Assembly (NCBI GenBank): GCA_910587205.1
Contig: CAJULZ010000083.1
Span: 1-13,436 of the forward strand
Source: an uncultured Oscillospiraceae bacterium
GTDB lineage: Bacteria; Bacillota; Clostridia; Oscillospirales; Oscillospiraceae
DNA: 13,436 nt
Direction: 5' to 3'
Shown: positions 6,172 to 13,436 of the stretch, piece by piece
How the letters are laid out: every line of letters starts with the position of its first letter
Position numbering within the stretch: position 1 is the first letter of the stretch
Program-made: the position numbers and the translations under genes
Notes under the pieces: model-generated
What the model was told of the DNA's origin: nothing
Seen by the model: only the letters and a program-made list of their open reading frames with translations
Database searches by the model: none

Positions 6172-7359
6172 TCAGGCATTGGCCTTTTTGCCCGCCCGGC
6201 TGAGCGCCAGCCCCGCCAGCAGCAGCACGGGGAACACAATCCCGGCCAGGATGCCTTTTTTCAAGTCGTCCCCCAGTGCGCTGGACACCATGCCCACCAG
6301 TGTGGGCCCGCCGGAACAGCCCAAATCCCCCGCCAGGGCCATGAGCGCGAACAGGGCCGTGCCGCCCCGAGGCAGGCCCGCCGCCGCTTTGCTGAACGTT
6401 CCCGGCCACATAATACCCACCGACAGCCCGCATACTGCGCAGCCAGCCAGCCCCACCACCGGACTGGGCGCCAGGGCAACGCACAGGTAGGCGGTCACGC
6501 ACAGCAGGGCGCTGCCCGCCATGAAGCGGTCCAGATCCAGCCGGTCGCCGTACCTGCCGTAGATGGCCCGGGACGTGCCCATGAGCACCGCGAAGGCCAT
6601 GGGGCCCGCCAGGTCACCCACCGTTTTGCTGACCCCCAGGTCCTTCTCCGCAAAGGTGGACGCCCACTGGCTCACCCCCTGCTCGCTGGCCCCAGCGCAC
6701 AGCATCATCAGCAGGAATACCCAGAACATCCTGTTCCGGGCCAGCTCCCCGATGGTCATGCCCCGCTGGCCCTCCCCCATCAGCGTTGGGATGGGTACCC
6801 GGAGGAAGGCGAACAGGTTGCATAGCGGAACCAGCGCCCACACCAGTGCCAGCACCCGCCAGTGCCCCGTCCCGAACAGGGCGAAAAACACCGTGGACAG
6901 CAGAACCACCGCCACATGGCCCCAGCAGTAGAAGGAGTGGAGCAGGCTCATGGCCTGCTCCTTGTGGTTGGAGGGACAGGCTTCCACCACGGGGCTGACC
7001 ACCACCTCAATCAGCCCGCCGCCCACAGCGTACACCATCACGGACAGCAGGATGCCCAGGAACGGGCTGGGCAGGATCTCGGGCAGAATGGCCAGCAGGG
7101 CCAGCCCCGCGGCGGCCAGGGCATGGGCCAGCGCCATAGAGGCCCGGTAGCCGATCCGGTCCACAAAACCCACCGAAGCCAGATCCACCAGCAGCTGGAG
7201 GCCGAAATTGAACGTGACCAGCAGGGTGATCCGGGACAGGGGAATGTGGTAGCTGCTTTGGAAGGTCAGAAACAGCAGGGGTACAAAGTTATTCACAACA
7301 GCCTGGACGATGTAGGCTGTGAAGCAGGCGTAAATTGTTTTCTGATAGGGGTTTTTCAT
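6172..7359 (-). CDS. MFS transporter, 12 membrane segments
   Basis: This 395-residue integral membrane protein shows about twelve hydrophobic segments and the usual major facilitator layout: two six-helix halves joined by a central cytoplasmic loop (around PTLMGEGQRGMTIGELARNR). A loop DRIGYRASMALAHAL after the second helix fits the MFS A-like motif, and the second half repeats it as YGRYGDRLDLDRFMAG. The region VEACPSNHKEQAMSLLHSFY resembles the fucose-permease (FHS)-like sugar transporter branch, but the substrate cannot be read from sequence. The start is supported by a GAGGAGG site just upstream on the minus strand. It is convergent with the recombinases and divergent from the phosphatase operon. 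It appears intact. Confidence 0.85.
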   Translation of the reverse strand: MKNPYQKTIYACFTAYIVQAVVNNFVPLLFLTFQSSYHIPLSRITLLVTFNFGLQLLVDLASVGFVDRIGYRASMALAHALAAAGLALLAILPEILPSPFLGILLSVMVYAVGGGLIEVVVSPVVEACPSNHKEQAMSLLHSFYCWGHVAVVLLSTVFFALFGTGHWRVLALVWALVPLCNLFAFLRVPIPTLMGEGQRGMTIGELARNRMFWVFLLMMLCAGASEQGVSQWASTFAEKDLGVSKTVGDLAGPMAFAVLMGTSRAIYGRYGDRLDLDRFMAGSALLCVTAYLCVALAPSPVVGLAGCAVCGLSVGIMWPGTFSKAAAGLPRGGTALFALMALAGDLGCSGGPTLVGMVSSALGDDLKKGILAGIVFPVLLLAGLALSRAGKKANA

Positions 7360-7393
7360 GGGGCCGTCCTCCTCGCGGTTCGATCAGCCCTGC

Positions 7394-7422
7394 ATTATAT
7401 CACGCCGGGGGAAAGAAATCCA
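7394..7422 (-). promoter_or_regulatory. Promoter of the MFS gene
   Basis: On the minus strand an extended -10 element TGA-TATAAT (TATAAT at 7399-7394) is preceded, after 17 bases, by a weak -35 (TGGATT, 7422-7417). The -10 lies about 35 bases upstream of the MFS start codon. Confidence 0.6.
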
Positions 7423-7446
7423 GCCCAATGAACCAGGATGACACCC

Positions 7447-7475
7447 TCGACTTTGGCAGTGGAATATGCTATACT
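7447..7475 (+). promoter_or_regulatory. Promoter of the phosphatase operon
   Basis: TCGACT (7447-7452), a 17-base spacer and TATACT (7470-7475) with an upstream TGC make an extended -10 promoter. Transcription would start near 7482, about 23 bases before the ATG at 7505. It faces away from the MFS promoter; the two -10 elements are about 70 bases apart. Confidence 0.6.
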
Positions 7476-7504
7476 GGGGAAAATACTGATGGAGCGTGTA
7501 CGCA

Positions 7505-8062
7505 ATGACGAGGATCCTTTTTATCTGCCATGGGAATATCTGCCGCAGCCCGATGGCTGAGTTTATTATGAAGGACCTGGTAAAAAAGTCCGGTGTGGAG
7601 CCCCAGTTCCATATCGAATCCGCTGCCACCAGCACGGAGGAGATTGGGAATCCGGTTTATCCCCAAGCGCGACGTAAACTGGCGGAGCATGGCATTGACT
7701 GCGCGGGTAAGACCGCCCGGCAGGTTAAGAACAGCGACTACGATGCCTTTGACCTGCTGATTGGGATGGACCGGGCCAACCTGCGGAATATGCGCCGCAT
7801 CTGCGGGGGCGACCGAGATGGGAAAATGCACTTGCTGATGGAGTATGCCGCCTGCCAAAAAGGGGCCTCCGCAAAGCCGACCTCCAGGCTTCGTGGAGAG
7901 AGGAGCTGCAGCGGAATGAGTGAGCTTTTGCAGACGGGCGCAAGCGAGGGATATGGGGCTTGCGGCGGCGATGTTGCCGACCCGTGGTATACGAACGATT
8001 TCGAGGCCGCTTGGCGGGATGTGCTGGCGGGGTGCCAAGGGCTCCTGAGGCAGATACTATAG
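7505..8062 (+). CDS. Low-molecular-weight protein-tyrosine phosphatase with insertion
   Basis: The N-terminus carries the P-loop signature CHGNICRS, with nucleophile Cys8 and Arg14 (C-x5-R-S). The C-terminus carries the general-acid loop DVADPWYTNDF with Asp159, the usual hallmarks of this family. The enzyme dephosphorylates phosphotyrosine through a phosphocysteine intermediate; in Gram-positive bacteria relatives act on cell-surface polysaccharide kinases or stress regulators. The protein has 185 residues, whereas the family is normally about 150-155. The excess is a stretch of roughly 33-38 residues (about 116-155) between MEY and DVADP, unlike the family and Ser/Gly/Cys-rich. I chose the ATG at 7505, with GGAG about 10 bases upstream, over a GTG at 7496. 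It is the first gene of the operon. Whether the insertion blocks activity is unknown. Confidence 0.88.
   Translation: MTRILFICHGNICRSPMAEFIMKDLVKKSGVEPQFHIESAATSTEEIGNPVYPQARRKLAEHGIDCAGKTARQVKNSDYDAFDLLIGMDRANLRNMRRICGGDRDGKMHLLMEYAACQKGASAKPTSRLRGERSCSGMSELLQTGASEGYGACGGDVADPWYTNDFEAAWRDVLAGCQGLLRQIL
7850..7969 (+). repeat. Possible in-frame inserted palindromic element
   Basis: This segment encodes the extra residues of the phosphatase. It contains an imperfect hairpin, with CCTCCGCAAAGCC (about 7866-7878) facing GGCTTCGTGGAG (about 7887-7898). Further on there are GCTTTTGC/GCGCAAGC-like arms. Short inverted ends, GCCGCC (7847-7852) and GGCGGC (about 7963-7969), flank it. It is a multiple of three and free of stop codons. 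This resembles small palindromic elements that insert in frame in other bacteria, but copy number was not tested. Confidence 0.35.
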
Positions 8063-8082
8063 AAATGAGGGGTGCGGGGAAA

Positions 8083-8898
8083 ATGGGTGAACCTGTCGTT
8101 GATTTTCACGTGCATCCTTACCTGTCCGGTGAGGAATTTCTAAACTTTTATCCTGAGCGCTTCACGCCCTCCCCGGAGCAGTGCCAGGCGGACCTGGAAC
8201 GGGCCGGCATCTCGAAAATCTGCGGCTCCGTCATCCTCAAACGGCCGTACCGCCGCGAGGAGGGCTTTGGGCCTATCCGGCAATGCAACGAGCGGGCGCT
8301 GGAGCTCAAGGGGATTTGGGGCGGCTTTTATACGCCGGGGTTCCACGTCCATCCGGGCTTTGTAGCGGAGTCTATCGCTGAAATCGATAGGATGTGGGCT
8401 CAGGGTGTCCGGTTGATTGGGGAATTGGTTCCATATCTCCACGGCTGGAGCGAGTACGGCGGCCGGAACCTGTCGAAGATTCTGGATGCGGCGGGCAGGC
8501 ACCACATGGTGGTGAGCTACCACACCATGCCGGACGAACAGGAGGAGATGACCCGCATGGTGGCGGAGCATCCGGATGTCACCTTTGTAGCGGCCCATCC
8601 GGGCGAGCGGGAGAACTTCATGAAGCACCTGGAGCGGATGGAGCAGTACGACAATCTGTATCTGGATCTGTCCGGCACGGGGATTTTCCGCTATGGGCTG
8701 GTGGCCTATGGCGTCGGCAGGGTAGGTTCCGGGCGGTTTCTGTTCGGCACGGACTACCCCATCTGCAACCCCCGAATGTATGTGCAAGCCATCTATCAGG
8801 AGTCCATCTCCGAGGCCGACCGGGAAAACATCCTGCACAAAAACGCGGAACGCATTCTGGGGCTGGGATCTGCCGGCGTGGGATGCGGAGACGGCTGA
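8083..8898 (+). CDS. Amidohydrolase-2 family metal-dependent hydrolase
   Basis: This protein of about 271 residues has TIM-barrel amidohydrolase features: the metal-binding DFHVH (His9, His11), SYHTMP (His147), VAAHPGE (His172) and the late catalytic aspartate in LFGTDYPI (Asp224). The arrangement matches the amidohydrolase_2 group, which includes decarboxylases and lactone hydrolases. The substrate cannot be assigned. The frame is open back to 7960, but the sequence before 8083 overlaps the phosphatase. ATG 8083 lies behind a G-rich purine stretch (GAGGGGTGCGGGGAAA); ATG 8065 is the alternative. It begins about 20 bases after the phosphatase stop, in the same operon. Confidence 0.82.
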   Translation: MGEPVVDFHVHPYLSGEEFLNFYPERFTPSPEQCQADLERAGISKICGSVILKRPYRREEGFGPIRQCNERALELKGIWGGFYTPGFHVHPGFVAESIAEIDRMWAQGVRLIGELVPYLHGWSEYGGRNLSKILDAAGRHHMVVSYHTMPDEQEEMTRMVAEHPDVTFVAAHPGERENFMKHLERMEQYDNLYLDLSGTGIFRYGLVAYGVGRVGSGRFLFGTDYPICNPRMYVQAIYQESISEADRENILHKNAERILGLGSAGVGCGDG

Positions 8899-8921
8899 TT
8901 TTCAAATAGGAGGATGCAATT

Positions 8922-9482
8922 ATGCGCAGGAATTTTGGAGCGAAGCCCTATACCTACCCCCAGCCGGTGTTTATTGTCGCGACCTATGGGCCGGACGGCA
9001 CGCCGAACGCCATGAACGCCGCCTGGGGCGGCATCAGTGACACCGCCGAGCTGTCCCTGTGCCTGAGCGCGGGGCACAAGACCACTAAAAATATTCTGGA
9101 GCGCAAGGCGTTTACTGTTAGCATGGCGGACGCCGCCCATGTGGTGGAGTGCGATTATTTGGGGGTGGTGTCCGCAAACGATGTGTCGGGCAAGGCGGCG
9201 AGGGCCGGATTCCACACCACAAAAAGCGAATTTGTGGACGCGCCCCTGATCGACGAGCTGGCGATGGCGGTGGAGTGCAGGCTGGTGAGCTATGACCCGC
9301 AGACCGGCCGCCTGGTAGGGGAGATTGTGAACGTCAGCGTGGACGAATCTGTGCTCACCCCGGACGGCAGGGTAGATGTGGCAAAGCTGGCTCCAATTGT
9401 ATTTGACCCAGTCAACGGCGCCTATCACAGACTGGGGGAGAAGGTGGGGAACGCATTCCAGGACGGGCTGAAGCTGAAATGA
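8922..9482 (+). CDS. Flavin-reductase-like FMN-binding protein
   Basis: The 186-residue protein is a flavin reductase-like split-barrel protein. Early residues read QPVFIVATYGPDGTPNAMNA, then AWGG, LSLCLSAGHKTTKNI and FTVSMADAAHVVECDYLG, the order seen in family members that bind FMN at a dimer interface. Such proteins reduce flavin or serve as oxidoreductases with NAD(P)H; the specific partner is unknown. The ATG at 8922 follows AGGAGG at good spacing, 23 bases after the amidohydrolase stop. Its stop overlaps the next start by 4 bases, so the two proteins are likely made together. Confidence 0.88.
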   Translation: MRRNFGAKPYTYPQPVFIVATYGPDGTPNAMNAAWGGISDTAELSLCLSAGHKTTKNILERKAFTVSMADAAHVVECDYLGVVSANDVSGKAARAGFHTTKSEFVDAPLIDELAMAVECRLVSYDPQTGRLVGEIVNVSVDESVLTPDGRVDVAKLAPIVFDPVNGAYHRLGEKVGNAFQDGLKLK

Positions 9483-9937
9483 CGGACTATCGGACGCTGA
9501 ACGCCCAGCTTTTGGCGCTGGTCCGCGGAGTGCCCCACCGAACTGCCAATCTGGCCAATGCCGCGGCGCTGCTCTATCACACGCTGGACGGGGTAAATTG
9601 GGCGGGATTCTATCTGCTGGAAGGTGATACGTTAGTGCTGGGCCCCTTCCAGGGCAGACCCGCCTGCATTGAGATCCCGGTGGGCCGGGGAGTGTGCGGC
9701 GCCGCCGTGGCGGAGGGAAAGACCCAGCTCGTCCGGGATGTCCACCAATTCCCCGGGCACATCGCCTGCGACAGCGCGTCCAACTCCGAACTCGTGACGC
9801 CCATCCGGGTGGGCGGTAAAATTGTGGGCGTGCTGGATGTGGACAGCCCCCGTGTGGGGCGCTTTACGGAGGAGGATCAGGCGGGCCTGGAAGGGTTTGT
9901 GCGCATCCTGGAGACAGAAGGATGGCAGGCGGAGTGA
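9479..9937 (+). CDS. msrC: Free methionine-(R)-sulfoxide reductase (GAF domain)
   Basis: This 152-residue single GAF-domain protein matches the YebR/fRMsr family, which reduces free methionine-(R)-sulfoxide using thioredoxin. The segment from WAGFYLL through GPFQGRPACIEIPVGRGVCG and GHIACDSASNSELV has the full signature. Three cysteines, Cys63, Cys73 and Cys97, keep the same spacing (10 and 24 residues) as the three functional cysteines of E. coli YebR (Cys84, Cys94, Cys118). GVLDVDSP near the end is also typical. The ATG overlaps the flavin reductase stop (ATGA). It is the last gene of the operon and should protect cells against oxidised methionine. Confidence 0.92.
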   Translation: MTDYRTLNAQLLALVRGVPHRTANLANAAALLYHTLDGVNWAGFYLLEGDTLVLGPFQGRPACIEIPVGRGVCGAAVAEGKTQLVRDVHQFPGHIACDSASNSELVTPIRVGGKIVGVLDVDSPRVGRFTEEDQAGLEGFVRILETEGWQAE

Positions 9938-9999
9938 TAAGGAGATAAACGGAGGTTTGACTGCCGCCCCCTGGGGAAGCGCGAACGGGAATTGATCAA

Positions 10000-10035
10000 A
10001 AAGAGACCGTCCCATAGGCGTGGGACGGTCTCTTT
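10000..10035. terminator. Operon terminator, possibly bidirectional
   Basis: A perfect 15-bp stem (10000-10014 with 10021-10035) with a 6-base loop lies about 60 bases after msrC. The arms carry A and T runs at their ends (CAAAAAGAGACC and GGTCTCTTTG), so it could work on both strands; the longer T run is on the minus strand. Confidence 0.85.
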
Positions 10036-10110
10036 GCGCTTGACCGGCCCGATACGTTGCCGCCGGGAGGCCCTTCTCCGGCCGGGGCGCTGAAAACAAC
10101 CAGAAAGAGC

Positions 10111-10139
10111 TTGCGCAAACCTCAAAAATGCGATATAAA
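10111..10139 (+). promoter_or_regulatory. Promoter of the aminotransferase gene
   Basis: TTGCGC (10111-10116), a 17-base spacer and TATAAA (10134-10139) lie 34 bases before the ATG at 10174. Together with the terminator upstream they indicate a separate single-gene unit. The -35 matches consensus at only three positions. Confidence 0.55.
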
Positions 10140-10173
10140 TATAGGGCACATGTCAAACTGAAAGGAGAACGAA

Positions 10174-11469
10174 ATGAAGCCATATGCGGAAATGAGCAGG
10201 GAAGAGCTGGAAAGCGTGAAGGCGCAGCTAAAGGCCGAGTATAAGGAATATCAGGGGAAGGGCCTGAGCTTAAATATGGCCCGGGGCAAGCCCTGTACGG
10301 AACAGCTGGATCTGTCCATGGGGATGATGGATGTGCTGGGCAGCGGCGATGATTTGACCTGTGAGGACGGCACCGACTGCCGCAACTACGGAGTTTTGGA
10401 CGGCATCAAGGAGGCTAAGGAGCTAATTGGGGACATGATGGAAAACCCCATCGACAGCATCATCATCTATGGGAACTCCAGCCTGAATGTCATGTACGAT
10501 ACCATTTCCCGGTCTATGACCCATGGCGTTATGGGAAGCACGCCGTGGTGCCGGCTGGACAAGGTCAAATTCTTGTGTCCTGTTCCGGGTTACGACCGCC
10601 ATTTTGCCATTACCCAGTATTTCGGCATTGAGATGATCAATGTGCCTATGACGCCCACGGGGCCGGATATGGAGCTGGTGGAGAAACTGGTGGCCTCCGA
10701 TGAGGCCGTCAAGGGGATCTGGTGTGTGCCCAAATACTCCAACCCCCAGGGGATCTCCTATTCGGATGAGACGGTCCGCCGGTTTGCTCGGCTGAAGCCG
10801 GCGGCAAAGGACTTCCGAATTTATTGGGATAACGCTTACGGGGTCCACCACCTGTACGACCACGACCAGGACCATCTGATTGAAATCCTGGCGGAGTGCA
10901 AGCGGGCTGGGAATCCGGATCTGGTGTACAAATTTGCCTCTACCTCCAAGATCAGCTTCCCCGGCTCCGGGCTGGCGGCCATTGCAACTTCCCCCAATAA
11001 CATGGAGGACATCAAGGCGCAGCTGGCGATCCAGACCATTGGCCACGATAAAGTGAACCAGCTCCGCCATGTGCGGTTTTTCGGGGATATTCATGGTCTG
11101 GTGGAGCATATGCGTCTGCACGCGGACATCCTCCGCCCCAAGTTTGAAATGGTGATTAACACTTTGGAGAGCGAACTGGGCGGCCTGGAGATTGGGTCGT
11201 GGACCACCCCGAAGGGTGGATACTTCATTTCCTTTGACTCCCTGGAGGGCTGCGCGAAGCAGATCGTGGCCAAAGCAAAAAAGGCTGGTGTGGTGATGAC
11301 CGGGGCGGGGGCCACCTATCCCTACGGCAAAGACCCTCGCGACAGCAATATCCGGATCGCCCCCACCTATCCCTCCCAGGAGGACCTGCGCACGGCAATG
11401 AAGATTTTTACGCTATGCGTCAAGCTGGTCTCCATTGATAAGCTGCTGAATCCTGCGGCAGAGGCGTAA
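10174..11469 (+). CDS. PLP-dependent aspartate aminotransferase-like enzyme
   Basis: This 431-residue fold-type I PLP enzyme belongs to the bacterial aspartate aminotransferase group (PF12897-like). It has an N-terminal LNMARGKPCTEQLDLS, the WDNAYG segment with Asp219 (expected to pair with the PLP ring nitrogen) and Tyr222, the STSKISFPGSG segment with the Schiff-base Lys259, and IRIAPTYP with Arg394 for substrate carboxylate. It should exchange amino groups between aspartate and 2-oxoglutarate, linking amino acid synthesis to the TCA cycle; exact specificity is inferred. The length is normal and no disruption is seen. The ATG at 10174 follows AAAGGAG at good spacing. It has its own promoter and terminator. 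Confidence 0.9.
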   Translation: MKPYAEMSREELESVKAQLKAEYKEYQGKGLSLNMARGKPCTEQLDLSMGMMDVLGSGDDLTCEDGTDCRNYGVLDGIKEAKELIGDMMENPIDSIIIYGNSSLNVMYDTISRSMTHGVMGSTPWCRLDKVKFLCPVPGYDRHFAITQYFGIEMINVPMTPTGPDMELVEKLVASDEAVKGIWCVPKYSNPQGISYSDETVRRFARLKPAAKDFRIYWDNAYGVHHLYDHDQDHLIEILAECKRAGNPDLVYKFASTSKISFPGSGLAAIATSPNNMEDIKAQLAIQTIGHDKVNQLRHVRFFGDIHGLVEHMRLHADILRPKFEMVINTLESELGGLEIGSWTTPKGGYFISFDSLEGCAKQIVAKAKKAGVVMTGAGATYPYGKDPRDSNIRIAPTYPSQEDLRTAMKIFTLCVKLVSIDKLLNPAAEA

Positions 11470-11606
11470 TGTGGGGATAGGCTGCGGGATACCGCCGCCT
11501 AAACGGACGTATCCAGAACCGGAAATGGGACGTGCCCCCCCAATGGTGAGCCCGCCTGGCGGGCCGGAAGGGAGGCCGGATACGGGACGGGGTTCCGGCG
11601 GCATAA

Positions 11607-11632
11607 GGCCCGGAAGCGGCAGCTTCCGGGCC
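11607..11632. terminator. Shared terminator between convergent genes
   Basis: A perfect 11-bp stem (11607-11617 with 11622-11632) with a 4-base loop is followed by TGTTTCTA on the plus strand and by TTATG on the minus strand. It lies between the aminotransferase stop and the mgtC stop and could serve both genes. Confidence 0.75.
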
Positions 11633-11637
11633 TGTTT

Positions 11638-12324
11638 CTACCAACGGATGGATTTGATGTACGGTTCTTTCATCAGCGGGGCCAGCAGCGATCCCAGCTG
11701 CTCCAGGGGGCAGGGCAGTCGGCTGACATGGAGCTCCACGGCCAGCCCGCCGTCCCGCCGTTCATAGTTGCACCCGGAAGGCTCGAACCCCAGCGGTTTC
11801 AGCGACAGGAGCAGCCGCTCCAACGAATCGGGCGCGTCGTCCAGATGGACGAAAATGGCGGCCGCCACGTGGCCCAGCAGGATGTGATCCCGATAGAGCA
11901 CAGCTTGTATGACAACGATAAACGCTGTTCCAAAGGTGCTGATGAGGTACATGCCTGCCCCGGTGGTCATGCCGATGCCTACCGTGGCCCACAGCCCGGC
12001 GGCGGTGGTCAGTCCGGTGACGCCCCGGTTGCGGGCGAAGATGGTGCCCGCCCCCAAGAAGCCAATAGCGGTGACAAGGCCCGCGGCGATCCGGCTGGGG
12101 TCCAGCTTCATGGTCTCGTAGCTGTGGGCGGCGGCATATTCCAGCATATCCAAAAAGCCGTACTTCGACACCAGCATCATCATGCACGAGGCGAAGGAGA
12201 CAATGAGATGGGTGCGCACACCCGCCTCCTTCATCCGCAGCTCTCGTTCCAGGCCGATCAGCCCGCCGAACAGGGCGGCCAGCGCCAGGCGCAGGACGCA
12301 CTCTATGGTGCCCGGTCCGGTCAT
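11638..12324 (-). CDS. MgtC/SapB family membrane protein
   Basis: The 228-residue protein shows about four to five N-terminal hydrophobic helices with the family landmarks GLIGLERELRMKEAGVRTH (first loop), IGFLGAGTI and TGLTTAAGLWATVGIG. A soluble ACT-like C-terminal domain follows (about residues 150-228). MgtC proteins are inner-membrane proteins linked to low-magnesium adaptation, and in several pathogens modulate the F1Fo ATP synthase. Here a role in magnesium or membrane homeostasis is the likely reading. A purine-rich site (AAAGGGGGTG) precedes the start on the minus strand. It is convergent with the aminotransferase and divergent from the solute-binding protein gene. Confidence 0.9.
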   Translation of the reverse strand: MTGPGTIECVLRLALAALFGGLIGLERELRMKEAGVRTHLIVSFASCMMMLVSKYGFLDMLEYAAAHSYETMKLDPSRIAAGLVTAIGFLGAGTIFARNRGVTGLTTAAGLWATVGIGMTTGAGMYLISTFGTAFIVVIQAVLYRDHILLGHVAAAIFVHLDDAPDSLERLLLSLKPLGFEPSGCNYERRDGGLAVELHVSRLPCPLEQLGSLLAPLMKEPYIKSIRW

Positions 12325-12371
12325 GACGCACCCCCTTTCTGCGGCCTGGGCCGCATTGTTTTGCCCATCCC

Positions 12372-12401
12372 ATTATAGGCAGCCGGGGGAGGGGCTGTCA
12401 A
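12372..12401 (-). promoter_or_regulatory. Consensus promoter of mgtC
   Basis: On the minus strand a perfect TTGACA (12401-12396), an 18-base GC-rich spacer and a perfect TATAAT (12377-12372) make a strong sigma-A promoter about 48 bases upstream of the mgtC start. Confidence 0.8.
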
Positions 12402-12440
12402 CAGCGTATACAAAAAAATTTACAAATTGGCCCTGAGAAC

Positions 12441-12469
12441 TTGACAGGACCATGGGAAAAGCGTACAAT
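12441..12469 (+). promoter_or_regulatory. Promoter of the solute-binding protein gene
   Basis: TTGACA (12441-12446), a 17-base spacer and TACAAT (12464-12469) make a near-consensus promoter, with transcription starting near 12476 and a leader of about 56 bases. The leader holds an AAATTG/CAATTT inverted repeat (12491-12496 with 12514-12519) directly before the GGAGG ribosome binding site. No iron-box-like palindrome is obvious. Confidence 0.75.
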
Positions 12470-12531
12470 AAGCGTTGGTTAAAAAGCCATAAATTGGCGA
12501 AACCAACAAACCGCAATTTGGAGGAATGAAT

Positions 12532-13436
12532 ATGAAAAAGAGAACACTGGCCGCGCTGTTGGCGCTGGTCATGCTGCTGAGCCTTCTGGCGGGCTGCGGC
12601 AGTAGCGATGCCCCCGCGAGCGATTCCCCTGCCAGTGAGCCCCCCGCCCAGAGCGATGCGGGTGCCCCCGAGTCCGAGCCCCCCGCCGCCGACCCCATGC
12701 AGGAGCTCATTGACGCGGCCAAGGCCGAGGGTGAGCTGGTGGTGTACGGCTCCTGCGAGGAGGAGTACCTGTCCGCCGCCTGTGAGAACTTTGAACGGCT
12801 GTATGGCATCAAGACCACCTACCAGCGCCTGTCCACCGGCGAGGTGCAGGCCAAGATCGAGGAGGAGAACGGCAACCCCTCCGCCGACGTGTGGTTTGGC
12901 GGCACCACCGATCCCTATAACGTCGTGGCCGCTGAGGGGCTGCTGGAGCCCTACGCCGCTGTGAATGCCTCCCACCTGATGGGCGATCAGTACAAAGACG
13001 CCGACGGCAACTGGTACGGCATCTACAAGGGCATTCTGGGCTTCATGGTGAACAAGGACAGCCTTGCCGACAAGGGCCTGGAGGCCCCTCAGGACTGGGA
13101 CGACCTGCTCAAGCCCGAGTATGAGGGCCTGATCTGGCTGTCCAACTACAACACCGCCGGCACCGCTAAGCTGGTCATCAACACCATGATCCAGAAGAAG
13201 GGCCATGACGAGGGCATCCAGTACCTGGTGGATTTGGACAAAAATATTGAGGTGTACACCAAGTCCGGCTCCGGCCCGTCCAAGAACGTGGGCACCGGCG
13301 AGTGCACCATCGGCATCGGCTTCCTCCATGACGGCATCACCCAGATCGTAGACAACGGCTATGACAACATCGAGCTGGTGATCCCCTCCAGCGGCACCTC
13401 CTTCGAGATCGGCGCCACCGCCATCTTCAAGGGCGC
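12532..13436 (+). CDS. ABC transporter solute-binding lipoprotein, iron(III)-type (partial)
   Basis: The frame runs off the right edge; about 301 residues are visible. A lipoprotein signal peptide (KKRTLAALLALVMLLSLLAG) ends in the lipobox LAGC with Cys22, so the mature protein is membrane-anchored. A Ser/Pro/Ala/Glu-rich linker (about 23-53) is followed by ELIDAAKAEGELVVYGSC, the usual start of FbpA/AfuA-like periplasmic-type binding proteins, then ADVWFGGTTDPYNVVAAEGL and LGFMVNKDSL. It should deliver a ligand, most likely Fe(III) or a related anion complex, to an ABC permease that would lie to the right. The ATG at 12532 lies 7 bases after GGAGG; an in-frame ATG at 12526 is too close to it. 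Exact substrate is not provable from sequence. Confidence 0.88.
   Translation, partial: MKKRTLAALLALVMLLSLLAGCGSSDAPASDSPASEPPAQSDAGAPESEPPAADPMQELIDAAKAEGELVVYGSCEEEYLSAACENFERLYGIKTTYQRLSTGEVQAKIEEENGNPSADVWFGGTTDPYNVVAAEGLLEPYAAVNASHLMGDQYKDADGNWYGIYKGILGFMVNKDSLADKGLEAPQDWDDLLKPEYEGLIWLSNYNTAGTAKLVINTMIQKKGHDEGIQYLVDLDKNIEVYTKSGSGPSKNVGTGECTIGIGFLHDGITQIVDNGYDNIELVIPSSGTSFEIGATAIFKG

Noticed and set aside
7453..7475. TTGGCA paired with TATACT as promoter
   Set aside because: The spacer is only 11 bases. TCGACT at 7447 with a 17-base spacer fits better.

Overview
The window looks like a GC-rich Gram-positive gut-type Clostridia genome (Oscillospiraceae/Flavonifractor-like). This is inferred from GC-rich codon use, strong AGGAGG-type ribosome binding sites, a lipobox lipoprotein and the gene families present; no rRNA or marker gene confirms it. 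Most assignments rest on motifs and domain order read by eye. No database search was run.

Left part (1-about 6100): the recombinase end of an integrative element. It holds the tail of an unidentified gene (1-71), a lower-GC stretch with a strong hairpin and no convincing gene (72-730), and a small HTH regulator (774-1106). A roughly 460-base gap rich in inverted repeats follows. Next comes a 51-residue SHOCT-like protein (1571-1726) with a terminator on each side. Three tightly packed serine-recombinase-family genes complete the module. The first (1837-3396) is a full-length large serine recombinase. The second (3400-4266) has only the DNA-binding recombinase and zinc-ribbon parts and no catalytic domain. 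The third (4263-5911) is full length but carries an apparent one-base frameshift near 5606-5609. Two strong hairpins follow (5973-6046). Neither attachment site could be defined.

Middle part (6172-9937): chromosomal-type genes. A 12-helix MFS transporter on the minus strand (6172-7359) is divergent from a four-gene plus-strand operon. The operon encodes a low-molecular-weight protein-tyrosine phosphatase with an unusual in-frame insertion of about 35 residues, an amidohydrolase-2 family metal hydrolase, a flavin-reductase-like FMN protein and a free methionine-(R)-sulfoxide reductase. It ends at a 15-bp-stem terminator (10000-10035). The last two genes overlap by 4 bases and suggest a redox or oxidative-repair theme.

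Right part (10174-13436): a PLP-dependent aspartate-aminotransferase-like enzyme on the plus strand and an MgtC/SapB membrane protein on the minus strand converge on a shared bidirectional terminator (11607-11632). mgtC is divergent from an ABC transporter solute-binding lipoprotein of the iron(III)/FbpA type, which runs off the right edge. Two near-consensus sigma-A promoters lie back to back between them.
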